Origin: Chloroflexota bacterium
Lineage (GTDB): Bacteria > Chloroflexota > Chloroflexia > Chloroflexales > Roseiflexaceae
Direction: 5' to 3'
DNA length: 35,225 nt
Assembly (NCBI GenBank): GCA_013388755.1
Contig: JACAEQ010000087.1
Location: 1 to 35,225, forward strand
Shown here in pieces: positions 1 through 10,017 of this stretch. The notes beneath the pieces were generated by a model, which was not told the origin of the DNA, ran no database searches, and saw nothing but the letters and a program-made list of their open reading frames with translations. Numbering within the stretch: position 1 is the stretch's first letter; every line of letters begins with the position of its first letter. Made by a program: the position numbers and the translations under genes.

Positions 1-25
1 CCCCCCCCCCCCCCCCCCCCCCCCC
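1..25. repeat. 25-base C homopolymer at window start
   Basis: The first 25 bases are all C, which reads as a run of glycine codons in the truncated minus-strand gene that covers them. No such homopolymer occurs elsewhere in the window. A long G run on one read strand at a contig end is a familiar artefact of two-colour sequencing chemistry, so I read this as probable assembly noise and not biology. A genuine polyglycine tract cannot be excluded from this sequence alone. Confidence 0.7.
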
Positions 26-756
26 ACGACATCGTCCGGTGGAGCGATCGCGCTGCTATCAGGGTAGGAAGCGCCGGTCAGCGCCGCGCGCCCGTACCCC
101 GGCATCCATGCGAATACCGGCGACAACCCCAGTGCCTCGGTCAACACCCGGCATGCGTCGTGCAGCGGCGTTTCAATGCACCAGTCAAGCGAATGCAGTC
201 GTGTCGCCGTCGAGGCGATGAATTCGTTGAGCAGTGACAACTCACGGTTACGGCAGACGATCTCTTCCTCAGCTCGCTGCCGGTTGGCACGTTCCTGCAC
301 CAGGCGCCGGTAACGATTCAACCGCAGGATGGACCCGACACGCGCGCGTAGCTCAAGAAAGTCAATCGGTTTGGCGATGAAGTCGTCGGCGCCGGCTTCC
401 AGGCTGTGCCAGCGAACATCGGTATCGGACAACGACGTGATCATGATGACGGGCACTTCAGCCAGTGCCGGCTGGCTTCGTATCTGGCGGCACACGTCCA
501 GTCCGTCGATATCGGGCAGCATCATGTCGAGCAATATCAGATCGGGTGGTTGTGCTATCGCCTGGCGGAAGGCGTCCGCGCCATTCATTGCACACGCAAC
601 CGCGCATCCCATGCTCTGGAGCAACGAACGGATCAACTGGCGCATCACCGGATCATCGTCAACGATCAGAACTGCGCCGGCATACGCTTCGGGGTCTGGC
701 GCTTCGTCACGAGATAATGGCAATTGCGTCTGCACGCCCGGGCTTTGATCAGTCAT
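1..756 (-). CDS. Response regulator receiver protein with GAF-like region, partial (3' end missing)
   Basis: The frame is open from the ATG at 756 to the window edge, so only about 244 residues plus the poly-C-encoded glycines are seen. Residues 27-148 form a CheY-like receiver with an acidic cluster (VDDDP, 32-36), phosphoacceptor Asp77 in LLLDMMLP, and Lys129 in AKP. A charged helical linker rich in Arg and Glu follows (150-172). From about residue 172 the pattern (ELSLLNEF, then a Cys and Leu-rich helix) resembles the start of a GAF sensor domain. The missing C-terminus could be a histidine kinase, GGDEF or other output, so the output function is unknown. The ATG lies 2 bases after the stop of the upstream response regulator gene, indicating co-transcription. 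The last codons run into the C homopolymer and should not be trusted. Confidence 0.85.
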   Translation of the reverse strand, partial: MTDQSPGVQTQLPLSRDEAPDPEAYAGAVLIVDDDPVMRQLIRSLLQSMGCAVACAMNGADAFRQAIAQPPDLILLDMMLPDIDGLDVCRQIRSQPALAEVPVIMITSLSDTDVRWHSLEAGADDFIAKPIDFLELRARVGSILRLNRYRRLVQERANRQRAEEEIVCRNRELSLLNEFIASTATRLHSLDWCIETPLHDACRVLTEALGLSPVFAWMPGYGRAALTGASYPDSSAIAPPDDVVGGGGGGGG

Positions 757-758
757 GG

Positions 759-1520
759 CTAGTACTCGGGCGGGTTCAGCCGGTAACCGACGCCGCGCAC
801 GTTTTCGATACATCCCATCTCGCCAGCTTCATACCCCAATCGTCGCCGCAACATGCGAATGAGCGGGCGCAACAGGGCGCTGGCTTCAATGGCATCAGTC
901 TCAATGCCATGGCTGATTCGCACCAGCTCGGTGGGCGCGACGACATTGCCGCTATGGCGCGCCAGGTATGCGAGTACTTTGAACTCGCGCGCCGGTATCC
1001 TGATTTCCTGATCGCCGATCCAGACACGGTGCTGATCCGGCGCGACGCGCAACGAGCCAACGATGAGGATCTCGCCGCCCGGCGAAGGCTCCGGCGCAGC
1101 CGGTGGCTGGAAGGCCTGCGCGGGGGCAGCACGCGCCAGTTCGCGCGCGCGGCGTAACCGCCCTTCGATAGCGGCCAGCAGATCTTCCGGTTTGACCGGC
1201 TTGGTCAGATAATCGTCAGCGCCAAGCGCCTTCCCATAGCGGATGTCGCTTGCCATAGCACGGGCGGTAAGAAACACAAACGGCACCTGCACCAGGTGCG
1301 AGTCGGCGCGTACCTTCTCGTAGAGCTGGTAGCCGTTCATCTCCGGCATCGCGATATCGGCAAGAATCAGGTCCACGGGCTCATGCTGCAGGAGTTCCAG
1401 CGCGAGATGGCCATCTTGCGCAAGCAATACCCGATAACCTGCCGCTTCAAGCGTCAACTGAATGCCCAGAAGTAGCTCGGTCTGGTCATCAACGACCAGG
1501 ATTGTCGCATTGGTGCTCAT
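759..1520 (-). CDS. OmpR/PhoB-type two-component response regulator
   Basis: This 253-residue protein has an intact receiver domain (residues 5-120): acidic pair Asp11/Asp12, phosphoacceptor Asp55 in LADIAMPEMNG, Thr85 and Lys107 in LTKP. A proline/alanine-rich linker (about 125-147) leads to a C-terminal winged-helix DNA-binding domain (about 150-250). That domain reads EIRIPAREFKVLAYLARHSG, followed by RMLRRRLG and ending GVGYRLNPP, the usual OmpR/PhoB hallmark. It should be a DNA-binding transcription regulator phosphorylated by a histidine kinase. No kinase is directly adjacent on this strand. The downstream receiver-GAF gene starts 2 bases after its stop, so the two probably share an mRNA. 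The large hybrid kinase lies divergently upstream across a 548-bp spacer and is a possible but unproven partner. Confidence 0.93.
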   Translation of the reverse strand: MSTNATILVVDDQTELLLGIQLTLEAAGYRVLLAQDGHLALELLQHEPVDLILADIAMPEMNGYQLYEKVRADSHLVQVPFVFLTARAMASDIRYGKALGADDYLTKPVKPEDLLAAIEGRLRRARELARAAPAQAFQPPAAPEPSPGGEILIVGSLRVAPDQHRVWIGDQEIRIPAREFKVLAYLARHSGNVVAPTELVRISHGIETDAIEASALLRPLIRMLRRRLGYEAGEMGCIENVRGVGYRLNPPEY

Positions 1521-1560
1521 GGCGCCTCTCGTCTACCCGCACATCATGGTGCAATCTGTC

Positions 1561-1759
1561 ATATGATACGAGTTACGCGGTCGTCTTGCAGACGACCCGC
1601 GTAACAGCGCTTCTAGCCTTCGGCAGAGCGGTATTTCTCTCTTATGATGGTGGTGTCTGCCGGCGCAGCCGGCCAACACCACCATCTTGATCGTGCATGC
1701 CATGCTGCCGCAGGCTCTGGCGGAGCCAGGAATACGCCACCGCGTAAGTCGTATCATAT
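1561..1759. mobile_element. MITE-like element with about 21-bp inverted termini
   Basis: The 21 bases at 1561-1581 (core TATGATACGAGTTACGCGGT) recur inverted at 1739-1759 with a single mismatch. Between them lie about 150 bp with no coding frame and a strong central palindrome (1646-1686). The arrangement, about 200 bp and non-coding with terminal inverted repeats, fits a miniature inverted-repeat element or a large palindromic intergenic repeat. No transposase or clear target-site duplication is visible. A related copy of one terminus lies near 19250, supporting a dispersed family. Confidence 0.5.
1646..1686. repeat. Strong hairpin in the spacer
   Basis: GATGGTGGTGT at 1646-1656 pairs perfectly with ACACCACCATC at 1676-1686. 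Inside it GCCGGC pairs with GCCGGC around a 3-base loop (1665-1667). That gives 17 pairs interrupted by one 2x2 mismatch. There is no T-run on either side, so a classical intrinsic terminator is not well supported. It forms the centre of the inverted-repeat element around it. Confidence 0.6.
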
Positions 1760-2068
1760 AACTGGAGTGACGCGGTCACGCGCGCAATCGGCCAGCCGGG
1801 CGCATGCCAGGGCCCGTCCGCTGGCGGGACGGCGTTCTTTGCCGCATTGCGACCGCCTTCCCGCCGCCGGATGATTGACTCTGGCGGGCGTGCCGCCCGC
1901 CAGGCCACCCTGCTGGTACGCCACCGCGTACGTCATGTTAATACGGGGTGCCTGTCAGGGTGACCGCGTACTCGTACCATTGTATAGCATACAACCAGAT
2001 CGCATATATCGCCAGCTGGCGGGTTTGTACGGCATGGTAGCGGTTTTGGTCTATAATTTTGAAGACAA
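1760..2068. repeat. Palindrome-rich intergenic spacer
   Basis: No gene is supported here. It contains a 6-bp hairpin at 1814-1832 (CCGTCC/GGACGG) and a perfect 9-bp hairpin at 1881-1903 (CTGGCGGGC/GCCCGCCAG, 5-base loop). There are further partial copies of the ACGCGGT motif family, near 1774-1783 (plus) and near 1919-1937 and 1960-1976 (minus). Together with the preceding element this makes about 450 bp of nested palindromes between two divergent signalling genes. Confidence 0.5.
2052..2057 (+). promoter_or_regulatory. Candidate -10 box for the hybrid kinase gene
   Basis: TATAAT matches the sigma-70 -10 consensus exactly and lies 11 bases before the first possible start codon at 2069. No good -35 is seen at 16-18 bp. 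The closest candidate, TTGTAC at 2025-2030, is 21 bp away. If the box is used, the transcript would begin near 2064 with a very short leader. Confidence 0.4.
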
Positions 2069-5524
<3,456 letters not shown>

Positions 5525-5537
5525 TGTGAAAAATCGA

Positions 5538-5942
5538 TCAGCCGGCGATGATCCGCTGGAGCATGCGCCCACGTTCGCTTCGGCCTGCAAGAAGCCGGAT
5601 CTTGGCGCCGAGCTGGATCATATCAATTGGCCTGGTCTCACAATCGTCACAGCCTGCAGCGAGGCAGCGATCGTGCGTGGAGGTGGTGAGGTCGTCAACA
5701 ATTGCGATGATCGGGATCCGGCTCGTCTGAGGAGTCGCCTTGATCCGCTGGACGACCTGCCATTCGTTCGCAATAGGAAGATTCATCGTGAGGACGATCA
5801 GGTCGGGGAGTTCAGCGCGCGCCAGGGCAATCGCCTGTGTGCCGTTGGTGGCCGTCAGCACCTGAAAACCGTCACGATTGAGCCGGGCGGCCAGTATCTC
5901 ACGAATGATCGGATCGTTTGCGATGACCAGCACGCGTATCAT
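5538..5942 (-). CDS. Single-domain pseudo-receiver lacking the phosphoacceptor Asp
   Basis: This 134-residue protein has the whole CheY fold pattern: MIRVLVIANDP at the start, PDLIVLTMNLP at beta 3, and an alpha-5 tail. The key residues are altered. The phosphoacceptor position is Thr52 (codon ACG), the acidic pair reads Asn9-Asp10, and the conserved Lys position is Arg in TRPID. It is therefore unlikely to be phosphorylated in the usual way and may act as a phosphorylation-independent interaction module. It lies tail to tail with the hybrid kinase gene, with 13 bases between stops. The start ATG at 5942 is preceded by a G-rich tract that could serve as a ribosome site. Consistent codon style and an uninterrupted frame argue against simple decay. 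Confidence 0.85.
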   Translation of the reverse strand: MIRVLVIANDPIIREILAARLNRDGFQVLTATNGTQAIALARAELPDLIVLTMNLPIANEWQVVQRIKATPQTSRIPIIAIVDDLTTSTHDRCLAAGCDDCETRPIDMIQLGAKIRLLAGRSERGRMLQRIIAG

Positions 5943-6078
5943 GAATCGCCCCCCCTGGCCGCTTCAATAACCTGGCCTCTCCAGCGGTGAGCAGTAGCCG
6001 TGGTCTTCGGGCGCGCCACCGTTCCTGCGCGCCGCGCACCCCATTGTGGCGCAAGGTTGTTGCACGTTGCTCTAACAT

Positions 6079-6214
6079 CAATACCTTGCAAATAAGGCGT
6101 TATGCACCGCACAGCCCCCCACCCAACCTCCCCCCGCTGGGGGGAGGAGTCGGACTCCCGCCCCCAGGGGGGGCGGGCTGGGGTGGGGGCGAAGAGCTTA
6201 TTTGAAAGGTATTG
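6079..6214. mobile_element. 136-bp MITE-like element with 18-bp inverted termini and G/C hairpins
   Basis: CAATACCTTGCAAATAAG at 6079-6096 is repeated inverted at 6197-6214 with one mismatch. Inside are two near-perfect hairpins, 6127-6147 (CCTCCCCCC/GGGGGGAGG) and 6157-6177 (CCCGCCCCC/GGGGGCGGG). They are enclosed by a third stem pairing 6114-6124 with 6181-6190. The folded form would be a three-way cruciform. There is no coding capacity. The element ends 13 bases before the stop codon of the GGDEF/HD-GYP gene, so it lies in that gene's 3' flank and upstream of the pseudo-receiver gene. No target-site duplication beyond the termini is obvious. Confidence 0.6.
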
Positions 6215-6227
6215 GCTCTAACCATCC

Positions 6228-9023
6228 CTACGCGACCGCTGCTTCGACCTTCGTCCGTGGTTCATCACAGCGAAAGCTGATTGTCTGTGCTGAGTTCACC
6301 AGTAATGCCTCACGTTCGCGTTCCGCGATCTGAATGAAGAGCGTCGCCAGCGTCGGATCGAACTGCGTGCCGGCGCACCGCCGTACTTCGTTGATGACTG
6401 CATCAAGAGGCATCGCCTGGCGGTACGGCCGATCCGAAATCATTGCCTCGACCGCATCGCAGATTCCGAGAATACGCGCCTCGAGTGGGATGGCCTCGCC
6501 CTTGAGTTGCTGCGGATAGCCCTTGCCATCCCAGCGCTCATGATGATAACGCACGAATGCTGCCAGGTGCCGCAACCCGCGCGACTGTTCGAGCAAGTTG
6601 GCGCCGATATTCGCGTGCTGCTTCACGTATTCATATTCTTCGCTGGTGAGGCGCGTCGGCTTATGCAGAACCCGGTCGGAGATTGCGATCTTGCCAATGT
6701 CGTGGAGCAACGCCGCCTGCCGCACGAGTTTGATCCGTTCGTCCGGGAGGTGCAATTCCTGGGCGATGGCACTCGCATAGTAGGCGACTTTGGCAGCATG
6801 CCCGCCGGTAAATGGGTCGCGTGCGTCGAGCACACGCGCCATCATCTCGAGCAATTCGTCATTCATCTCCTGGATGGCCTGGTTGGCGCCGGCAATCTCG
6901 CGGTTGGCACGGGTCAGTTCGGTATTCATCCGGCGCAACTCGCGCACGCTCTCCTGCGTGCGCGCGACATACTGCTGCTGTGAGTAGCGCAGCATGAACG
7001 CCGGCAGGGCGAAGACAAGAATGCCGAGCACACCGAACGCGTTATATGCCAGCGCCAGGAACAGTCCCACGACCGCCAGGACGATATAATGGCTGGCAAG
7101 CCAGCGAAACTGGGTATGCCATGTCTCGAGTAGCGAGGCGTTTTTTGAGACACTGATGGCCGCGCTGATCAGCAGGCTGTCGATGGCGAAGGCCACGGCG
7201 CCGCCACCAATCGCCAGCCCCAGCAATACCGGCAATTCAGTGACGGACAGCGGCACGCCGAGGAGGAAGGGGGCGATCGCGATTGGCGTGGCCGCGAGAA
7301 CGTGTGTGGCCCAGTTGAAGGTAATCTTGTACCATTCGCGTGCCGGTCGCCGTCGCCGTACCTGGTCGGCGATGGCGGTGCTCAGACTGAGCACGATGAC
7401 GCCCGGTAACCCGCCAAGGAGTCCCCCGGCGATGATGAGCGCAATCGAGACCGACATCGAGTTGTCTTCGTACACGCTGATCTGGAGCAACTCGGCTGCC
7501 AGCACCAGTATCACCAGTGCCAGAAGGGCGAGTGGCGCGGATGGAGGCCAGAATGTCATACCCAGGATCGCCACGATGACACCAGCCGTCGTGACTGTTC
7601 CGACAAACAGGCCAATCCGTACGTCACGGCCGCGCGGCGTAGCCGGCGGAGCGTATACTGCAGTGTCGCTGGATGGAACCAGGGCAGCCAGCGAACTGGC
7701 AGGCGCCGGTGCGATCGGATCGCTCGGCGGCGCGGGCGTACCGGATGCGCCCTGGCCGAATGCCACGACATATTCCGTTTGGTTGGCCGGCGTCGGGTGA
7801 GTTGCGTCATATTCGCGCTTGATCGAATGGGGTACGGATGTGGCGGCGACGACCCGGTTGCGCCCCTGGAACTTCGCCTGGTAGACTGCCACATCAGCTT
7901 CATGGACAAGGTCAGTCATATTGTCTGCATCCTCAGGAAAGCACGCGACTCCGAGGCTCATCGTTGCGTGGATGGGAGTCTGTGTAGTCGGAACCACGAA
8001 GATGGCGTTCTCGACCGCCTTGCGGATGCGTTCGGCAAGTGCCAGTGCCTGATCATAACTTGACTCGGGCACGACGATGGCGAACTCCTCACCGCCAAAA
8101 CGCCCGCAGATGTCATACTCACGCGTATTGTTGCGAAGGATTTTACCGATACCCTCAATCACAACATCGCCGGCAAGGTGGCCGTAGGTATTGTTGATTG
8201 AACGGAGCAGATCGAGATCGGCCATAATGAACGCCAGTGGTCGATCAAAACGACGGGCACGCTCCAGTTCTTCGGAAAAGAGGTGCTTGAAATGGCGCGC
8301 GTTGAATAGCCCGGATTTGCCGTCGGTCTGTGCTTCCTCTTTGAGCTTGGGCACGAGGAGCGCGCGGTACATCAATACCAGCGGCGCCAGGCCAGGCAAT
8401 ATGAGCCACGGGTCGCTTTGCCACAGGGCGCTGACGGCAATACCCATGCAGAGCAGCAGAAACTCGGGTAACAGGTTATCGATTGTCAGAATCCCTGACT
8501 CGCGCCATGAAAGGTTGCGCGCATACACGAACGCCTGGCCGAGCAGCAACTGACTGACAATCAGGTAGACCAGCGCGGCGATGATCATGGCAAAGACGGG
8601 CGAAGTATCGGCTGGCGAGCTGTATAGTGCAACCAGCTGGTGGTAGGTCCAGTATGCCGCATAAACGGCAATCAGGTGCATTGCGATGTTGAATGGCTGG
8701 ATGTACCAGTGACGCAGATGATCGCTGCGATCCCAGAGCCGGGCCTTGATCCATTCGATGATCAGGGGTACGGCGATCACAGGCACAATAAGCTGTGGCG
8801 ACAATAAAATGACAGCGGCAAAATAAAACACATTTGTGGCAAAGAACGCCGAATGATTCGGGCCTTCAGCTTTATACAGTTGCGCCAGGATGGCCAGTGC
8901 CGTGAGCACGACGCATGTCAACCATTGCTCGCGCGGCGTAGAGGCCGTAACGAACGCCGGCACCACCAGTGCTGTGGCATAGGCCAGGACACCGCCGATG
9001 TAAATCCATGCCTTACGCGACAT
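6228..9023 (-). CDS. Membrane-bound GGDEF / HD-GYP cyclic-di-GMP enzyme with duplicated TM module
   Basis: This protein of about 931 residues contains both opposing c-di-GMP activities. Its N-terminal multi-pass membrane region covers about residues 5-225. The GGDEF domain has the intact motif GRFGGEEF (GGEEF 310-314) and an upstream REYD (301-304) at the spacing of the inhibitory I-site. A second multi-pass region (about 460-680) resembles the first: WYIQPFNIAMH against WYKITFNWATH. A coiled-coil stretch then leads to an HD-GYP phosphodiesterase with HDIGK (His774-Asp775) and HHERWDGKGYP (827-837). The predicted roles are synthesis of c-di-GMP from GTP and its hydrolysis, with the balance set by membrane or partner signals. 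An ATG at 9032 also fits, but GGAAGGG abuts it directly. The ATG at 9023 is 9 bases from that ribosome site and is preferred. A 23-codon ORF lies just upstream. Confidence 0.93.
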   Translation of the reverse strand: MSRKAWIYIGGVLAYATALVVPAFVTASTPREQWLTCVVLTALAILAQLYKAEGPNHSAFFATNVFYFAAVILLSPQLIVPVIAVPLIIEWIKARLWDRSDHLRHWYIQPFNIAMHLIAVYAAYWTYHQLVALYSSPADTSPVFAMIIAALVYLIVSQLLLGQAFVYARNLSWRESGILTIDNLLPEFLLLCMGIAVSALWQSDPWLILPGLAPLVLMYRALLVPKLKEEAQTDGKSGLFNARHFKHLFSEELERARRFDRPLAFIMADLDLLRSINNTYGHLAGDVVIEGIGKILRNNTREYDICGRFGGEEFAIVVPESSYDQALALAERIRKAVENAIFVVPTTQTPIHATMSLGVACFPEDADNMTDLVHEADVAVYQAKFQGRNRVVAATSVPHSIKREYDATHPTPANQTEYVVAFGQGASGTPAPPSDPIAPAPASSLAALVPSSDTAVYAPPATPRGRDVRIGLFVGTVTTAGVIVAILGMTFWPPSAPLALLALVILVLAAELLQISVYEDNSMSVSIALIIAGGLLGGLPGVIVLSLSTAIADQVRRRRPAREWYKITFNWATHVLAATPIAIAPFLLGVPLSVTELPVLLGLAIGGGAVAFAIDSLLISAAISVSKNASLLETWHTQFRWLASHYIVLAVVGLFLALAYNAFGVLGILVFALPAFMLRYSQQQYVARTQESVRELRRMNTELTRANREIAGANQAIQEMNDELLEMMARVLDARDPFTGGHAAKVAYYASAIAQELHLPDERIKLVRQAALLHDIGKIAISDRVLHKPTRLTSEEYEYVKQHANIGANLLEQSRGLRHLAAFVRYHHERWDGKGYPQQLKGEAIPLEARILGICDAVEAMISDRPYRQAMPLDAVINEVRRCAGTQFDPTLATLFIQIAEREREALLVNSAQTISFRCDEPRTKVEAAVA

Positions 9024-9060
9024 TGGCGCCATCCCTTCCGGTTACAGTCTGGTACCATGG

Positions 9061-9132
9061 TTAGACAATGCGATGCCAGTTGGCGATGCCTTCGGGTGAT
9101 GGCTGTTCCTGGCATCTGGTGGGGTTGTGCAT
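9061..9132 (-). CDS. Possible 23-residue leader ORF upstream of the GGDEF/HD-GYP gene
   Basis: A short frame reads MHNPTRCQEQPS to ANWHRIV and then TAA. It is preceded by a strong ribosome site, GGAGG, 5 bases before its ATG at 9132. It ends 28 bases before the first ATG of the large c-di-GMP gene on the same strand. The Shine-Dalgarno spacing is the only positive evidence. The peptide has no recognisable family or membrane segment. It could be a translated leader that modulates the downstream gene, or chance. Confidence 0.3.
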   Translation of the reverse strand: MHNPTRCQEQPSPEGIANWHRIV

Positions 9133-9496
9133 GACTGCCTCCATACGGCGTTGTAACGTGACGATTGAGAGAGACAGTACGATAGGGAAGCGGCACGCCT
9201 GACGTCCTGGTCAGGGGTGCATAGGCAAGTGTCGGGCGGGCGTCGCCGGCTGAGCAACGCGGCTCATACCGGCGCGCTTATCCCGCCGGATAGTACTGTA
9301 ACGCAGAGGCTATGAACCTTCTATACCACCAGTGTGGTGATTGTGAGCAAGTTCTGTGCAAGGCGCGTTGCCGCACGCGCTGGATGTGGCGTCCTGCCGG
9401 TGGGTGAACGCTGATCTGCGGCTGCAACCCCGCGCCTCCAGGGATGGCACGAACGGTTCCTCGTGCCAGCAGATGCGTTGCTGGCGCAGATGGGCA
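9133..9496. other. Intergenic stretch with no recognised gene
   Basis: About 360 bp lie between the leader-ORF candidate and the small membrane protein gene, both on the minus strand. Open frames here are short, lack ribosome sites and show no family resemblance. Only a small palindrome, CCACCAGTGTGGTG near 9327-9340, stands out. The promoter of the c-di-GMP gene presumably lies here, but I see no convincing -35/-10 pair. Confidence 0.5.
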
Positions 9497-9646
9497 TCAT
9501 GCATTGAGCAGTTGGAGCAGGATATAGATCACCAGCCCGATGATTGCCAGCGAGATGATAAAACGGATGATGCCGCTCAAGATCTTGAACACAAGAACGA
9601 CCGCGATGACCGCGATGATGATGACAATCAGTTGTTCCAGCGCCAT
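9497..9646 (-). CDS. Small hydrophobic membrane protein, 49 residues
   Basis: The ATG at 9646 is preceded by a good ribosome site (AGGAAGGAGA immediately upstream). The frame runs 49 codons to TGA at 9497-9499. The protein is almost entirely hydrophobic. Segment one, residues 6-20, starts LIVIIIAVIAVVLVF; a short polar break KILSG follows; segment two (26-47) contains IIRFIISLAIIGLVIYILL. This predicts a two-helix membrane hairpin with both ends on the same side. No family is recognised. Its isoleucine/valine-rich composition and clean ribosome site make it much more credible than other ORFs of this size. It is divergent from the heat-shock promoter, with about 50 bp between its start codon and that promoter's -35 box. 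Confidence 0.65.
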   Translation of the reverse strand: MALEQLIVIIIAVIAVVLVFKILSGIIRFIISLAIIGLVIYILLQLLNA

Positions 9647-9696
9647 TCTCCTTCCTGCGCTGATCTTGCCACGATTCTATATGCAGTATACCATCG

Positions 9697-9726
9697 TTGC
9701 GGAGCGTGTTCGATGTATGGTACAAT
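9697..9726 (+). promoter_or_regulatory. Candidate sigma-70 promoter of the hrcA heat-shock operon
   Basis: TTGCGG (9697-9702) and TACAAT (9721-9726) are separated by 18 bp. Transcription would start near 9733, putting the CIRCE operator at about +43 in the untranslated leader. A small hairpin (GGCGTGC/GCACGCC, 9739-9756) follows. The distance from this promoter to the hrcA start codon is almost 300 bp because an inserted palindromic element lies between them. Confidence 0.55.
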
Positions 9727-9775
9727 GACGGACAGATCGGCGTGCGAAGGCACGCCAATCATTTAGCCAGCTCCG

Positions 9776-9802
9776 CTAGCACTCAACACATGCGAGTGCT
9801 AA
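9776..9802 (+). promoter_or_regulatory. CIRCE operator (HrcA binding site)
   Basis: CTAGCACTC - 9 bases - GAGTGCTAA differs at one position from the established CIRCE consensus TTAGCACTC-N9-GAGTGCTAA. CIRCE is the operator of the HrcA repressor, and the hrcA gene is the next gene downstream, so autoregulation of the heat-shock operon is strongly implied. The right arm ends at 9802, directly against the left end of an inserted palindromic element. Confidence 0.95.
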
Positions 9803-9960
9803 GAGCCTGTCCGCATAACGGATGGTCAATGTCATTGCGAGCGCGAGCGAAGCAATCTCCTATCGCGCCGGTAGATTGCTTCAGCCACGCGTCGCTCGCT
9901 GCACGCGGTCACTGACGCTCCGCGCAATGACAGGCGGCGTAGCGGTTTTCGGATAGGCAG
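9803..9960. mobile_element. Palindromic MITE-like element between CIRCE and hrcA
   Basis: The left end GCCTGTCCGCATAACG (9805-9820) matches the reverse complement of the right end (about 9942-9957) at 12 of 16 positions. Internally GTCATTGCG (9831-9839) pairs with CGCAATGAC (9923-9931). GAAGCAATCT (9849-9858) pairs perfectly with AGATTGCTTC (9873-9882). The whole would fold into a long hairpin of about 100 bases. The cattgcgag...gaagcaatc pattern is, from general memory, a widespread intergenic palindrome type in several bacterial phyla. There is no coding capacity. In an mRNA from the promoter at 9697-9726 it would be part of the hrcA 5' leader. Confidence 0.65.
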
Positions 9961-10017
9961 ACTACGATGGTCATCATGCGCGGTTGTTGCTAGCATGTAC
10001 GCTGTAGGGAACAGTCT

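Noticed and set aside
6114-6190. Three-stem structure read as a tRNA or riboswitch
   Set aside because: There is no anticodon arm, T-loop or known riboswitch core. Homopolymeric G/C stems bounded by inverted termini fit a mobile palindrome better.
9310-9504. Open frame of 64 codons on the minus strand downstream of the small membrane protein
   Set aside because: It has no ribosome site, a low-quality His/Arg-rich composition and no family resemblance, and it overlaps the end of the better-supported small gene.
9739-9756. Hairpin GGCGTGC/GCACGCC as an intrinsic terminator
   Set aside because: It lies between the heat-shock promoter and CIRCE and is not followed by a T-run. Termination there would silence the operon.
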